Below, piece after piece: positions 24,786 to 33,592 of a DNA stretch of 64,000 nucleotides. The DNA is taken from assembly GCF_000720725.1 (NCBI RefSeq), contig NZ_JOCQ01000039.1, positions 1 to 64,000 on the forward strand, given 5' to 3'. This stretch comes from Streptomyces rimosus subsp. rimosus (GTDB lineage: Bacteria > Actinomycetota > Actinomycetes > Streptomycetales > Streptomycetaceae). Position 1 is the stretch's first letter; the number at the start of each line of letters is the position of its first letter. Under the pieces are notes generated by a model. It did not search any database. It had not been told where the DNA came from and saw only the letters and a list, made by a program, of their open reading frames with translations. Made by a program: the position numbers and the translations under genes.

Positions 24786-25487
24786 ATGGTCCGCGGTGAG
24801 TTCACCGATCTGCTGGACAGCCTGCACCGGGCCGCCGGCACCGGCAGCGACCTGTCCGCCGCCCCGGCGGACGAGGCTGCCCGTCTCCTGCGCCTCGACG
24901 CCCTGACCCTCGCCCTGCGCTCCCGGCGCGGCGCGCTGGAACTGCTGTGGGCCGATCCCGCCGACCCGTTCGGCCCGGAACTGGAGGACATGCAGTACAC
25001 CCTCGGCGAAGGCCCCACCCTGGACGCCGCGAGGACCCGGCGTACCGTCATCGAAACCGACCTGGGCGCGGCCCCCGGCAGCCGCTGGCCGCTGTTCGCC
25101 CCCGCCGCGTGCCGCACACCGGCCCGCGCCGTCATCGCCGTGCCCCTCCTGCTGGGTGCCGCCACCGCCGGTGTCCTGACCGGCTACCGCACCGCTCCCG
25201 GTCCCTTCCCCGAGCGCCAGTACCAGGATTTCGCCCGGTTCGCCCGGGTGGCCCTGGAACTGCTGCTGCACACCCCGACACACGCCCTGGCCGACGGAAC
25301 CCAGGGCCCGGACCTGCACCGCGCGGCGGTCCATCAGGCCGCCGGCATGCTCACCGCCCAGCTCGACGTGAGCATCGACGAAGCCCTGGTACGCCTGCGC
25401 GCCCACGCCTGGCGCCACGACCTCCCCCTGCTGCACGTCGCCCGCGCCATCGTGTCCCGGCGCCTCCGCCTCAGCCCGGACCGCTGA
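24786..25487 (+). CDS. GAF-ANTAR domain protein, second copy
   Basis: A 233-residue protein with the same architecture as its upstream neighbour but divergent sequence: a GAF part (SAAPADEAARLLRLDALTLALRSRRGALELLW) and an ANTAR part (AAVHQAAGMLTAQLDVSIDEALVRLRAHAWRHDLPL). ATG 24786 follows a G-rich ribosome site; GTG 24783 is one codon earlier. Two such RNA-binding regulators in a row suggest that they hetero-oligomerise or sense related signals. Target leader RNAs cannot be named. Confidence 0.88.
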   Translation: MVRGEFTDLLDSLHRAAGTGSDLSAAPADEAARLLRLDALTLALRSRRGALELLWADPADPFGPELEDMQYTLGEGPTLDAARTRRTVIETDLGAAPGSRWPLFAPAACRTPARAVIAVPLLLGAATAGVLTGYRTAPGPFPERQYQDFARFARVALELLLHTPTHALADGTQGPDLHRAAVHQAAGMLTAQLDVSIDEALVRLRAHAWRHDLPLLHVARAIVSRRLRLSPDR

Positions 25488-25513
25488 CCCGCCCCGGTGC
25501 GGCCGGTCCCGTG

Positions 25514-25623
25514 CCCCCGTACCACCAGCTCCGACTGGACGACGAACTCCGTGTGGCGGGCAGGGCCGGTGGTGCTGTCGGAGTGCGGGCCGGCGAGGGA
25601 GGTGATGCCGGTGACGCCGCGGC
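25514..25623 (-). pseudogene. Internally deleted remnant of a LacI-family regulator
   Basis: The minus strand reads GVTGITSLAGPHSDSTT directly joined to RHTEFVVQSELVVRG. The same two segments occur in the intact LacI gene at 29085-30164 (GVTGIIFLSGLHSDSTT and RHTEFVFQPELVVRG), where they lie nearly 600 bp apart. DNA identity is high in both parts. The remnant thus kept two short pieces across an in-frame deletion, with no DNA-binding domain. It lies between the GAF-ANTAR and LuxR genes. Confidence 0.75.
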
Positions 25624-25628
25624 GGCGG

Positions 25629-25964
25629 TCACCGCCCTGACCGGCGGTCACCGTCCCGACCGAATCCGCAGAAACAGGGAGCAGGGCTTTCGTTCAGTAC
25701 CCGGTGCGCGTACGAGACGATTCCGGCCTGCAGGCGAGACTCCACGCGAAGTTTTTCGAGAATCTGGGCGACATGTGCCTTGACCGTCCGTTCCGTCACG
25801 TTCAACCGCAGAGAAATGGCACGGTTCGAGTGACCGTCCCCGAGCAGCCGGAAGACCTGCTCCTCACGATCGGAGAGCAGACACACCCTCTCCAATTCCA
25901 CGGCCCAGTCGCCTTGACGTAACCCCCGGACAGTAGCCACTTCGCACCGACGGGCCTCCTCCAC
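25629..25964 (-). CDS. Single-domain LuxR-type DNA-binding protein
   Basis: A 111-residue protein made almost only of a LuxR/GerE helix-turn-helix: RVCLLSDREEQVFRLLGDGHSNRAISLRLNVTERTVKAHVAQILEKLRVESRLQAGI. There is no receiver or ligand domain; about 28 residues precede the helix-turn-helix and about 20 unstructured ones follow. It may be a free-standing regulator such as GerE, or the surviving end of a larger gene. No ribosome site stands out at ATG 25964, and the gene ends a few bases from the LacI remnant, so this spot has been rearranged. Confidence 0.8.
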   Translation of the reverse strand: MEEARRCEVATVRGLRQGDWAVELERVCLLSDREEQVFRLLGDGHSNRAISLRLNVTERTVKAHVAQILEKLRVESRLQAGIVSYAHRVLNESPAPCFCGFGRDGDRRSGR

Positions 25965-26649
25965 GTCATGTTCCCCCTTCTACCGCAGCTCGGGCGGGCG
26001 CAAGCTGATCAGACGCGGCAAGGCAACCATAGACGGTGTTTCGATCTTGAGCAGATGCACGACCCCGGTGCACCCGAAACCAGCTGAGAGCGCGTTTCTT
26101 TTCGGGCATACTCCCGGAGAAAGGACTGCCCGGCATTCGGGCGTGAAAACCGTGAGTGACGCCACTTCGCGCCGGCGGGGGCACCTTCCCCGCCCTCACC
26201 TGCAGAGACGGTGAAACCCATGGCCACACCCGGACCCAAACATCCCGAAGGTGCTCGCATCGCTGAGAATGCTGAGCAACAAAGATGAAACGGGCGAGCG
26301 AGGGCGCATGGGCGTGACGGGCCGGTCACCCGGTGTCCTGAGCCCCGGCCCGGACGAAGAGCGATTCATCCGCAAGGTCGGCAAGTTCGAAGCTTTTCCG
26401 GCGCACCGGCCCGGCGCTTTCCGTGGACCGGGCCGACCCCGTCCCGCGCGATTTTCCCGCGGTGACCGCCGACTGCCCCCTTCCTCCAGCGCTGCTCACC
26501 CGATTCTCCTGTCAATTGACCTTTAGGACATGGACGGTTGCAGCGGCCCGCCCTAGAGTCGACCGGCGAAAGATTCGCCTCACCGGGCCCGCCCGGCAGA
26601 GGAATACTGCACGCTGCCCCCGGAATTCTCACGAGAAGGTCACAGCACA
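25965..26649. other. 685-bp intergenic region, less GC-rich, with a promoter
   Basis: No convincing gene in any frame. The first 300 bp have lower GC and AT-rich words unlike the neighbouring genes. Near the right end TGGACG (26531-26536), 17 bp and TAGAGT (26554-26559) form a candidate promoter for the Rieske oxygenase gene; TTGACC at 26516 is an alternative -35 with poor spacing. The length suggests a complex control region or a decayed gene. Confidence 0.45.
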
Positions 26650-27801
26650 GTGAGCAGGCCGACCGACATTTTCGATCCAGACCACTACGCGGCGACCCGT
26701 CTGCCACGTGAACAGGCCGAAATGCTGCCCCCTTGGGTGTATTCGGACGAGGCGTGGTTCCAGCGGGAGATGGAAACCTTGTTCCGTCCCGCGTGGCACT
26801 TCGCCGGACTGGCGTCCTCGGTCGCCAAGCCCGGCGACTTCTTCACCCTGCGGCTGCTGGACGAGCCGTTACTGATCGTCCGCGGTGACGACGGGGAGAT
26901 CAGGGCATTCCGCAACTCGTGCCGGCACCGCGGCGCTCCGGTGGCCGAGGAGGGTTCCGGGTCGTGCCGGGGCCTGCGCTGTCCTTATCACTCGTGGACG
27001 TACAGCCTCGAAGGGGTGCTCAAGCACGCACCCGGCCTGACGGGGTACAGCCGGGAAGAGCTGGCGGGCATGGGGCGAAACCTCCTGCAGGTTCCCTGCG
27101 GCGTCCGCGAGGGCCTGGTCTTCGTCCACCTGGGCGACCCGGCGTCCTCCCCCACTCTGGACACCTATCTCGGCAACTACCTTTCCACCGTTGCCGCGCC
27201 GCACCGGACCGGGCAGATGGTCGCCGTACAGGAGCGGGAGTACGTGCTGGACTCCAACTGGAAGCTCTATGTCGAGGTCGACATGGAGACGCTGCACACC
27301 AAGCACATCCACCGCGGGTCGATCGGTGAGCAGCCCGTCACGATGGCGGATTCCGTGGGCAACTGGATCGGCGTCCACCACGAATCGCCGCACACCCCCG
27401 CGCTGCATCCTGGTGAGCGGGACAGCGGATTCCCCCACACACCCGGCCTGACGGGCAAAGCGGCCAACGGCGCGCACTTCTCGATCCTGCTGCCGGGCTT
27501 CTTCCTCGTCACCGCGCAGGACGTCATGTGGTGGATTCACAAGATCCCCGACTCGGCCGTCCGCACCCGTGTCCGCGTCGGATACTCCTTCCCCGCGTCG
27601 ACCCTGGAGCGCGACGACTTCGACGAGGTCTCCAAGCGTTACTTCAAGCGCCTGGACCAGGTGATCGACGAGGACGACTGGATCACCGAGTACCAGCAGA
27701 AGGGCCTGACCGCCGCTGCCCCCGGCTGCTACGTCCCCGAAGAGCACGTCGTCCACCACCTGGACAACTGGATCCTCGACCAGGTGCTCCGTGCCGGCTG
27801 A
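26650..27801 (+). CDS. Rieske non-haem iron oxygenase, alpha subunit
   Basis: A 383-residue ring-hydroxylating or demethylating oxygenase. The Rieske [2Fe-2S] ligands are Cys91, His93, Cys111 and His114 (CRHRG...CPYHSW). The mononuclear iron site follows NWKLYVEVDMETLHTKHIH, with His216 and His221 as two ligands; a C-terminal acid is the likely third. The C-terminal part (DDWITEYQQKGL) recalls choline- and carnitine-type monooxygenases, which act on quaternary amines. There is no beta subunit, and no reductase is nearby. The start is GTG. The MFS gene overlaps its stop, which implies that the permease imports or exports the substrate or product. Confidence 0.9.
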   Translation: MSRPTDIFDPDHYAATRLPREQAEMLPPWVYSDEAWFQREMETLFRPAWHFAGLASSVAKPGDFFTLRLLDEPLLIVRGDDGEIRAFRNSCRHRGAPVAEEGSGSCRGLRCPYHSWTYSLEGVLKHAPGLTGYSREELAGMGRNLLQVPCGVREGLVFVHLGDPASSPTLDTYLGNYLSTVAAPHRTGQMVAVQEREYVLDSNWKLYVEVDMETLHTKHIHRGSIGEQPVTMADSVGNWIGVHHESPHTPALHPGERDSGFPHTPGLTGKAANGAHFSILLPGFFLVTAQDVMWWIHKIPDSAVRTRVRVGYSFPASTLERDDFDEVSKRYFKRLDQVIDEDDWITEYQQKGLTAAAPGCYVPEEHVVHHLDNWILDQVLRAG

Positions 27802-29095
27802 CCGCCGCTTCCGGTTCCTGCGCTGGAGCGGGTACACGGTCCTCGTCGCGTGCTTCCTGTCCGGCTTCTTCTACCGGTTCGCCCCGGCCACGTTCGCCCA
27901 GTCGGTGAGCGCCGCGCTCGGCGCGTCCGCCGCCCAGCTCGGCGTGCTCGCCGCCTGGCACTTCTGGGTGTACACCGCCGCGCAGATCCCCGCCGGCCTG
28001 CTGGTGGACCGCTGGGGAACGCGGCTGTGCGTCACAGCGGGATCGCTGGTGACCGCGCTGGGAGCCGGCGCGCAGGCGACGGCCCACAGCCTCTTCCAGG
28101 CATCGGCGGGTCCGGTACTGACCGGCCTGGGGCTCTCGGTGGTCTTCGTCGGCGTGATGAAGAACAACGCCGTGTGGTTCTCCGCCCGGCACTACGGCGC
28201 CGTCACCGGCCTCACCATGCTGCTCGCCAACGCGGGCAGCGTCCTCGCCGGCAGCCCTTCGGCACTGCTGCTCCACCACATGTCGTGGCGGACCGTCTAC
28301 GGTTCTGCCGCCGCCATCTCGTTCCTGCTGGCGATGTCGGTCCTGCTGTTCGTCCGCAACGGGCCCGGACCGCAGGCCGAACTGGCGCGGGCCGGGGCCG
28401 GCCGTACGGAAAGTGCCTGGCACGGTGTCCGGGACACCCTGCGGAACCGGAAGCTGTGGCCCGTCTTCTGGTGCACCATCGGCACCAACGGGACCTTCTA
28501 CGCCTTCTCCGGCCTGTGGGGAGTGCCGGTGCTGACCGACGGCTTCCACCTGTCCAACGCGCAGGCCACCGTGTACACCACGCTCGCCCTGGCCTGCTAC
28601 GGAATCGGCTCCTTCGTGATCGGCTTGGTGTCCGACCGGCTCGGCCGGCGCAAACCCCTGCTGGTGGTCTCGTCGTTCGCGGCCCTGGCCGGCTGGCTCC
28701 TGCTCGCGCTCGCGCCCTGGCGGCCCGGCTGGAGCGGCCTCGCGCTCTACCTGCTCGTCGGCCTCGCCGCCTCACAGGTCACCGTGTCCTTCGCCACGCT
28801 CAAGGAACTGGTCCCCGGCAAGGTGGCCGCCACCGCACTGGCCGTGGCCAACACCGGTGTGTTCGGCGCGTCGGCGGTCATCCAGCCGCTCTTCGGGTGG
28901 ATCGTCGACCTCACGCACCATGGGCCGGGGCCGGCCGGCCTGCACAGTTACCGCATAGCCCTGCTCCTGCCCGTGGTCTTCGGCGCGGTGGGGCTCATCG
29001 GGGCGCTGCGCGCGACCGAGACCTGGTGCCGCAACACCGAACCGGACCGCGCGCCATCACGGGCGGGCGAACCCGCCGACCCGCTCAAGAGCTGA
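27791..29095 (+). CDS. MFS transporter coupled to the Rieske oxygenase
   Basis: A 434-residue permease with about 12 membrane segments. It starts at a GTG inside the last codons of the oxygenase gene (11-nt overlap). The loop 2-3 motif DRWGTRLCVTAG is an altered form of the MFS signature; SDRLGRRKPL between segments 8 and 9 repeats it. There is a long N-terminal half (NNAVWFSARHYGAVTGL). It probably moves the oxygenase substrate. Its end overlaps the converging LacI gene by 11 nt. Confidence 0.9.
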   Translation: MPADRRFRFLRWSGYTVLVACFLSGFFYRFAPATFAQSVSAALGASAAQLGVLAAWHFWVYTAAQIPAGLLVDRWGTRLCVTAGSLVTALGAGAQATAHSLFQASAGPVLTGLGLSVVFVGVMKNNAVWFSARHYGAVTGLTMLLANAGSVLAGSPSALLLHHMSWRTVYGSAAAISFLLAMSVLLFVRNGPGPQAELARAGAGRTESAWHGVRDTLRNRKLWPVFWCTIGTNGTFYAFSGLWGVPVLTDGFHLSNAQATVYTTLALACYGIGSFVIGLVSDRLGRRKPLLVVSSFAALAGWLLLALAPWRPGWSGLALYLLVGLAASQVTVSFATLKELVPGKVAATALAVANTGVFGASAVIQPLFGWIVDLTHHGPGPAGLHSYRIALLLPVVFGAVGLIGALRATETWCRNTEPDRAPSRAGEPADPLKS

Positions 29096-30164
29096 CGCCG
29101 GCGGCCGGCCCCGTCGACCCCCGTACCACCAGCTCCGGCTGGAAGACGAACTCCGTGTGGCGGTCCGGCGACCGGTCGCCGTCGGCCCGCGCGCGGATCT
29201 CCTCGATCAGCGCGTCCACGGCCGCCGTGGCCATCGCCCGCACCGGCTGGCGGACGGTCGTCAGCGGCGGGTCGGTGAAGGCGATGAGTTCGGAGTCGTC
29301 GAAGCCGATGACCGAGACCTCGCCCGGTACGTCCAGGCCGCGCTGCCGTGCCGCGCGGACGACGCCGAGCGCCATCAGGTCGCTGCCGCAGACGATCGCC
29401 GTACAGCCCGCGTCCAGCAGGGACGCGGCTGCGGCGTGTCCGCCTTCGACGCCGAACAGGGTGTGGCGGATGAGGCGTTCGGCCGCTCCGCGGTGCAGGC
29501 CGAAGGAGTCGCTCAGCGCCGCCGTGAACCCTTCGGCCTTGCGGCGCGACGGTACGTAGCGGGCCGGGCCGACGGCCAGGCCGATGTTCCGGTGGCCGAG
29601 TTCGGCGAGGTGGCGTACGGCCATGCGGGCGGCCACCCGGTCGTCCGGGGAGACGAAGGGCGCGGCGATGTCCTCGTGGTAGCCGTTGATGAGGACGTAC
29701 GGGACGCCGCGGTCGGTGAGGCGGGTGTAGCGGGTGGGGTCGGTGGTGCTGTCGGAGTGCAGGCCGGAGAGGAAGATGATGCCGGTGACGCCGCGGGCTT
29801 CCAGCTGCTCGACGAGTTCGTCTTCCGTGGCGCCGCCGGGGAGCTGGGTGCACAGGACCGGGGTGTAGCCGTGGCCGGCCAGGGCCTGTTCGATGAGCTG
29901 GGCGAAGGCCGGGAAGATCGGGTTGGTCAGTTCGGGGACGATCAGGCCGACCAGCCCGGCGCTGGTGCGCCGCAGCCGTACGGGGCGCTCGCCGCCGAGC
30001 AGGTCGAGGGCCGCCAGCACCCGCTGCCGGGTGCCCCGGGCCACGCCCGCCTTCCCGTTGAGCACCCGGCTGACCGTCGCCTCGCTGACCTGGGCCTGCG
30101 CGGCGATGTGCGCCAGCCGGGGGCCGTTGCCCCCGGCCGGCGGCACGTCGGGGTGGTCCGTCAC
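29085..30164 (-). CDS. LacI-family repressor, last gene of the malEFG-aglA operon
   Basis: A 359-residue repressor. The N-terminal helix-turn-helix is RLAHIAAQAQVSEATVSRVLNGKAGVARGTRQRVLAAL; the periplasmic-binding-protein-like sensor follows (GLVGLIVPELTNPIFPAFAQL...VSVIGFDDSELIAFTDPPLTTVRQP). It is a paralogue of the malR gene at 36913, sharing the same block structure and many segments. The start is GTG 30164 in a GTGA overlap with the aglA stop, so it is translated with the transport operon and could form a feedback loop on it. A decayed copy lies at 25514. Confidence 0.92.
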   Translation of the reverse strand: MTDHPDVPPAGGNGPRLAHIAAQAQVSEATVSRVLNGKAGVARGTRQRVLAALDLLGGERPVRLRRTSAGLVGLIVPELTNPIFPAFAQLIEQALAGHGYTPVLCTQLPGGATEDELVEQLEARGVTGIIFLSGLHSDSTTDPTRYTRLTDRGVPYVLINGYHEDIAAPFVSPDDRVAARMAVRHLAELGHRNIGLAVGPARYVPSRRKAEGFTAALSDSFGLHRGAAERLIRHTLFGVEGGHAAAASLLDAGCTAIVCGSDLMALGVVRAARQRGLDVPGEVSVIGFDDSELIAFTDPPLTTVRQPVRAMATAAVDALIEEIRARADGDRSPDRHTEFVFQPELVVRGSTGPAAGVSS

Positions 30165-31765
30165 GCTTCCCACCACACGGCGGTGTCCGCCGGGATCATC
30201 AGCTCGTCGTCCACGGTGAGGAGGTCGGACGACGCCAGCAGCAGGCGCCAGGACGGCTCGGCGGGGGCGCGGACCGGTCCGGCGCTCGTGTTCACGGCGC
30301 AGACGAAGCCGCCGGGGCGGCGGAAGGCCAGCACGCCTTCGGGGGCAGCCAGCCACTCGACCGCGTCGCCCGCGCCCAGGCCGGGGTGATCGCGGCGCAG
30401 CTTGAGCGCCGTACGGTACAGCTCCAGCATGGAGGCCGGGTCGCCGGTCTGGGCGGCGACGCTCAGCCGCGCCCACTCGGCAGGCTGCGGCAGCCAGCTG
30501 CCGCCCGTACCGAAGCCGTACGGGGCGGTGTCGCCGGACCACGGGATCGGCACGCGGCAGCCGTCGCGCAGGCCGTCCTGACCGTTGGCGCGGAAGAAGG
30601 ACGGGTCCTGGCGCACCTCGTCGGGCAGGTCGGTGACCTCGGGGAGGCCCAGTTCCTCGCCCTGGTAGACGTACGCGGAGCCGGGGAGCGCGAGCATGAG
30701 CAGGGCCGCGGCGCGGGCGCGGCGGGCGTCGCCGCCGAGGCGGGTGGCGTGCCGGACCACGTCGTGGTTGGAGAGAACCCAGGTGGTGGGGGCGCCGACC
30801 GGACGCATGGCGTCCAGGGACGCGTCGATGACGGTCCGCAGTGCGGGCGCGTCCCAGCCCGTGTTCAGGTAGTGGAAGTTGAACGCCTGGTGCAGCTCGT
30901 CGGGGCGGAGGTAGAGGGCGGTGCGGTCGGTGCTCGGGGTCCAGGCCTCCGCTACGCCGATGCGCTCGCCCGCGTACTCGTCCAGGACCTTGCGCCACGA
31001 ACGGTAGATCTCGTGCACACCGTCCTGGTCGAAGAACGGCAGCACCTGGTTGCCGAGCAGTTTGAGCTGGTCGGCGCGGCCCATGTCCGGCAGGCCAGGG
31101 GCCTTGACCAGGCCGTGGGCCACGTCGATACGGAAGCCGTCCACGCCGAGGTCGAGCCAGAAGCGCAGGATGGAGCGGAACTCGTCCTGGACGGCCGGGC
31201 TGTCCCAGTTGAAGTCGGGCTGTTCGGGGGCGAACAGGTGGAGGTACCACTCGCCGTCGGGGACGCGGGTCCAGGCGGGGCCGCCGAAGACGGACTCCCA
31301 GTCGTTCGGCGGGAGTTCGCCGTTCTCACCGCGGCCCTTGCGGAAGTGGAAGCGGTCGCGCAGCGTCGAGCCGGGGCCCTCCTCCAGCGCCTGCCGGAAC
31401 CAGACGTGCTGGTCGGAGCAGTGGTTCGGCACGACGTCCACGATGACGCGCAGGCCCAGGTCGTGCGCGTCGCGGATGACGGCCTCGGCGTCGGCGAGGG
31501 TGCCGAAGGCCGGGTCGATGACGCGGTAGTCGGCCACGTCGTAACCCGCGTCGGCCTGCGGCGAGGAGTAGAAGGGGCTGAGCCAGACGGCGTCGACGCC
31601 CAGGTCCTTCAGGTACGGCAGGCGCGTGCGGATGCCCGGGAGGTCGCCCATGCCGTCGCCGTTGCCGTCGGCGAAGCTGCGCGGGTAGACCTGGTAGATC
31701 ACCGCGTCGCGCCACCACTGGGTTTCGGCGGGTGTTCCGGTGGCGTCGGTGTGCTGGGTGGTCAT
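30161..31765 (-). CDS. aglA: Cytoplasmic alpha-glucosidase (GH13), operon copy
   Basis: A 534-residue exo-alpha-glucosidase that splits imported maltodextrins to glucose. It has no signal peptide. The active site comprises Asp214 (GFRIDVAHG), Glu273 (GVAEAWTPS) and Asp335 (LSNHDVVRH), with VVPNH as conserved region I. It starts 1 nt after the malG stop and overlaps the LacI gene by 4 nt, so it is part of the malEFG transcript. A second copy with identical active-site numbering is at 35211; the two differ throughout, so the duplication is old. Confidence 0.94.
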   Translation of the reverse strand: MTTQHTDATGTPAETQWWRDAVIYQVYPRSFADGNGDGMGDLPGIRTRLPYLKDLGVDAVWLSPFYSSPQADAGYDVADYRVIDPAFGTLADAEAVIRDAHDLGLRVIVDVVPNHCSDQHVWFRQALEEGPGSTLRDRFHFRKGRGENGELPPNDWESVFGGPAWTRVPDGEWYLHLFAPEQPDFNWDSPAVQDEFRSILRFWLDLGVDGFRIDVAHGLVKAPGLPDMGRADQLKLLGNQVLPFFDQDGVHEIYRSWRKVLDEYAGERIGVAEAWTPSTDRTALYLRPDELHQAFNFHYLNTGWDAPALRTVIDASLDAMRPVGAPTTWVLSNHDVVRHATRLGGDARRARAAALLMLALPGSAYVYQGEELGLPEVTDLPDEVRQDPSFFRANGQDGLRDGCRVPIPWSGDTAPYGFGTGGSWLPQPAEWARLSVAAQTGDPASMLELYRTALKLRRDHPGLGAGDAVEWLAAPEGVLAFRRPGGFVCAVNTSAGPVRAPAEPSWRLLLASSDLLTVDDELMIPADTAVWWEA

Positions 31766-31766
31766 G

Positions 31767-32606
31767 TCATCCCTTGGTGGTGCCGGCGGTCAGTCCGGCG
31801 ACGAGGTGGCGCTGGGCGAAGGCGAAGACCAGGGCCGCGGGCACCGCGATGATCACGGCGGCGGCGGTCATCGAGCCCCAGTCGTTGACGTACTGGTTGA
31901 CGAAGGTCTGCAGGCCACCGGCGAGGGTCAGGTTCTCCTCGCCGGTCATGAAGGCGGAGGCGTACGCGACCTCGGCCCAGGCCGTCACGAAGGTGTAGAA
32001 GCCGGTGACGGCCAGGCCGGGGCGGGCCAGCGGCAGGACCAGGCGCCAGAAGGTGCCGAAGGGGTTGAGGCCGTCCACCCGCCCGGCTTCGTCGATCTCC
32101 ACCGGGATGGTGTCGAAGAAGCCTTTCATCATCCAGGCGCAGAAGGGTACGGCGATGGTCAGATATGTGATGACCAGGCCGGCCGGCTGGTTGAGCAGGC
32201 CCAGGCTCGCCATCAGGTTGTACAGCGGCACGATCAGCACCGCGACCGGGAACATCTGCGTGATCAGCAGCAGCCACATCAGCGGGCGCATGCCGGGGAA
32301 GCGGAAGCGGCTGACGGCGTAGCCGGTGGTGGCGGCGACGAAGACGCCGACGACGGTGGTGACGCCGACGACGAGCACCGAGTTGCCGAACCAGGTCAGG
32401 AACTGGGTGTCGGCGACCACATGCCGGTAGTTGGCGAACGTGAAGTTGCTGACCAGGCTGGTGGTGAAGGCGTCGTTCTTCGGCTTGAAGGAGGTGACCA
32501 GCAGCCACAGCGGCGGGAAGACCGCGACGACGGCGGCGATCAGGAGGGTCACGTGCAGGCCGACGGAGGCCAGCGGGCTGCGGCTGTTGCGCGAGAGCTT
32601 CGCCAT
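31767..32606 (-). CDS. malG: Maltose/maltodextrin ABC permease MalG
   Basis: A 279-residue inner-membrane subunit with six membrane helices. It contains the EAA loop EIDEAGRVDGLNPFGTFWRLVLPLARPG, which contacts the shared ATPase (MsiK in Streptomyces, encoded elsewhere). Start ATG 32606 overlaps the malF stop by one base (ATGA), with AGAGG upstream. There is no ATPase gene in the operon, as is normal for Streptomyces sugar importers. Confidence 0.95.
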   Translation of the reverse strand: MAKLSRNSRSPLASVGLHVTLLIAAVVAVFPPLWLLVTSFKPKNDAFTTSLVSNFTFANYRHVVADTQFLTWFGNSVLVVGVTTVVGVFVAATTGYAVSRFRFPGMRPLMWLLLITQMFPVAVLIVPLYNLMASLGLLNQPAGLVITYLTIAVPFCAWMMKGFFDTIPVEIDEAGRVDGLNPFGTFWRLVLPLARPGLAVTGFYTFVTAWAEVAYASAFMTGEENLTLAGGLQTFVNQYVNDWGSMTAAAVIIAVPAALVFAFAQRHLVAGLTAGTTKG

Positions 32607-33592
32607 CACCACACCTCTCCCTGCTTGCGGAGCGAGCGGCGGTAGACCACCGCGATCATGGACAGCAGGAGCAGGATCAGCACGCCCCAGGCGGCCGAGC
32701 CGGCGAAGTCCCGCGGACTGTCGACAAAGGAGAGCCGGTAGGCGTACGTCACCAGGATCTCCGTGGCGTCGCCGGGGCCGCCCCGGGTGAGCAGGTAGAT
32801 CACCGGGAACATGTTGAACGTCCAGATGGTGGAGAGCAGGATCACGGTGCTGCTCACCCCGCGCAGGCCGGGCAGGGTGATGTTGCGGAACCGCTGCCAG
32901 GCGTTCGCGCCGTCCATCTCCGCGGCCTCGTACAGCTCGCCCGGGATCGACTGGAGGCCGCCGAGCAGCGCGACGAGCATGAACGGTACGCCCAGCCAGA
33001 CGTTGACGGCGATGACCGACAGCTTGGCCCAGGTCGGGTCGTTCAGCCACGGCACCGCGTCGATGCCGCCGCCCGCGAGGAGCTTGTTGAGCAGGCCGTT
33101 CTTCTCGTTGTAGAGCAGCCGCCAGGTGAAGACGGAGACGAAGGCGGGGATGGCCCAGGGCAGGATCAGCGCCAGCCGGTAGAAGGTGCGGCCGCGCAGC
33201 TTGCGGTTGAGCAGGTTGGCCAGGGTCAGGCCGATGGCGAAGGTGAGGCCGACGCAGGCCACCGTCCACGCCACGGTCCAGCCGAGCCGGCTCCAGAAGA
33301 CGCCGTCGCCCAGGATCTGGGTGTACTTGTCCAGGCCGGTGAACGTGTAGGTGGCCGGGATGTGGTTCATCCCGATGTTGCGCTCGACGTTGGCCTCGTT
33401 GGCGTCGGTCAGCGACAGGTACACGCCGCGGACCAGCGGGTAGCCGATGATGACGCCGATGACGAGCACCACCGGGGCGACCATGGTCCAGGCGTACCAG
33501 TGGGTGCCCAGGGCTCTGCGTACCCGGCCCGGCGCGCCGGCGGAAGCGGCCGCCTTCCGCCGGGACCGGGACATCCGTACCGCGTCCGTCAC
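32606..33592 (-). CDS. malF: Maltose/maltodextrin ABC permease MalF
   Basis: A 328-residue permease partner of MalG: six helices and the EAA loop ELYEAAEMDGANAWQRFRNITLPGLRG. GTG 33592 overlaps the malE stop (GTGA) and has AAGGA upstream; ATG 33574 is an in-frame alternative with no ribosome site. It lacks the long periplasmic insertion of the enteric MalF, as is usual in Gram-positive bacteria. Confidence 0.94.
   Translation of the reverse strand: MTDAVRMSRSRRKAAASAGAPGRVRRALGTHWYAWTMVAPVVLVIGVIIGYPLVRGVYLSLTDANEANVERNIGMNHIPATYTFTGLDKYTQILGDGVFWSRLGWTVAWTVACVGLTFAIGLTLANLLNRKLRGRTFYRLALILPWAIPAFVSVFTWRLLYNEKNGLLNKLLAGGGIDAVPWLNDPTWAKLSVIAVNVWLGVPFMLVALLGGLQSIPGELYEAAEMDGANAWQRFRNITLPGLRGVSSTVILLSTIWTFNMFPVIYLLTRGGPGDATEILVTYAYRLSFVDSPRDFAGSAAWGVLILLLLSMIAVVYRRSLRKQGEVW

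Noticed and set aside
26251..26526. 91-codon open frame before the Rieske gene
   Set aside because: No family pattern, no ribosome site and codon positions unlike those of neighbouring genes.
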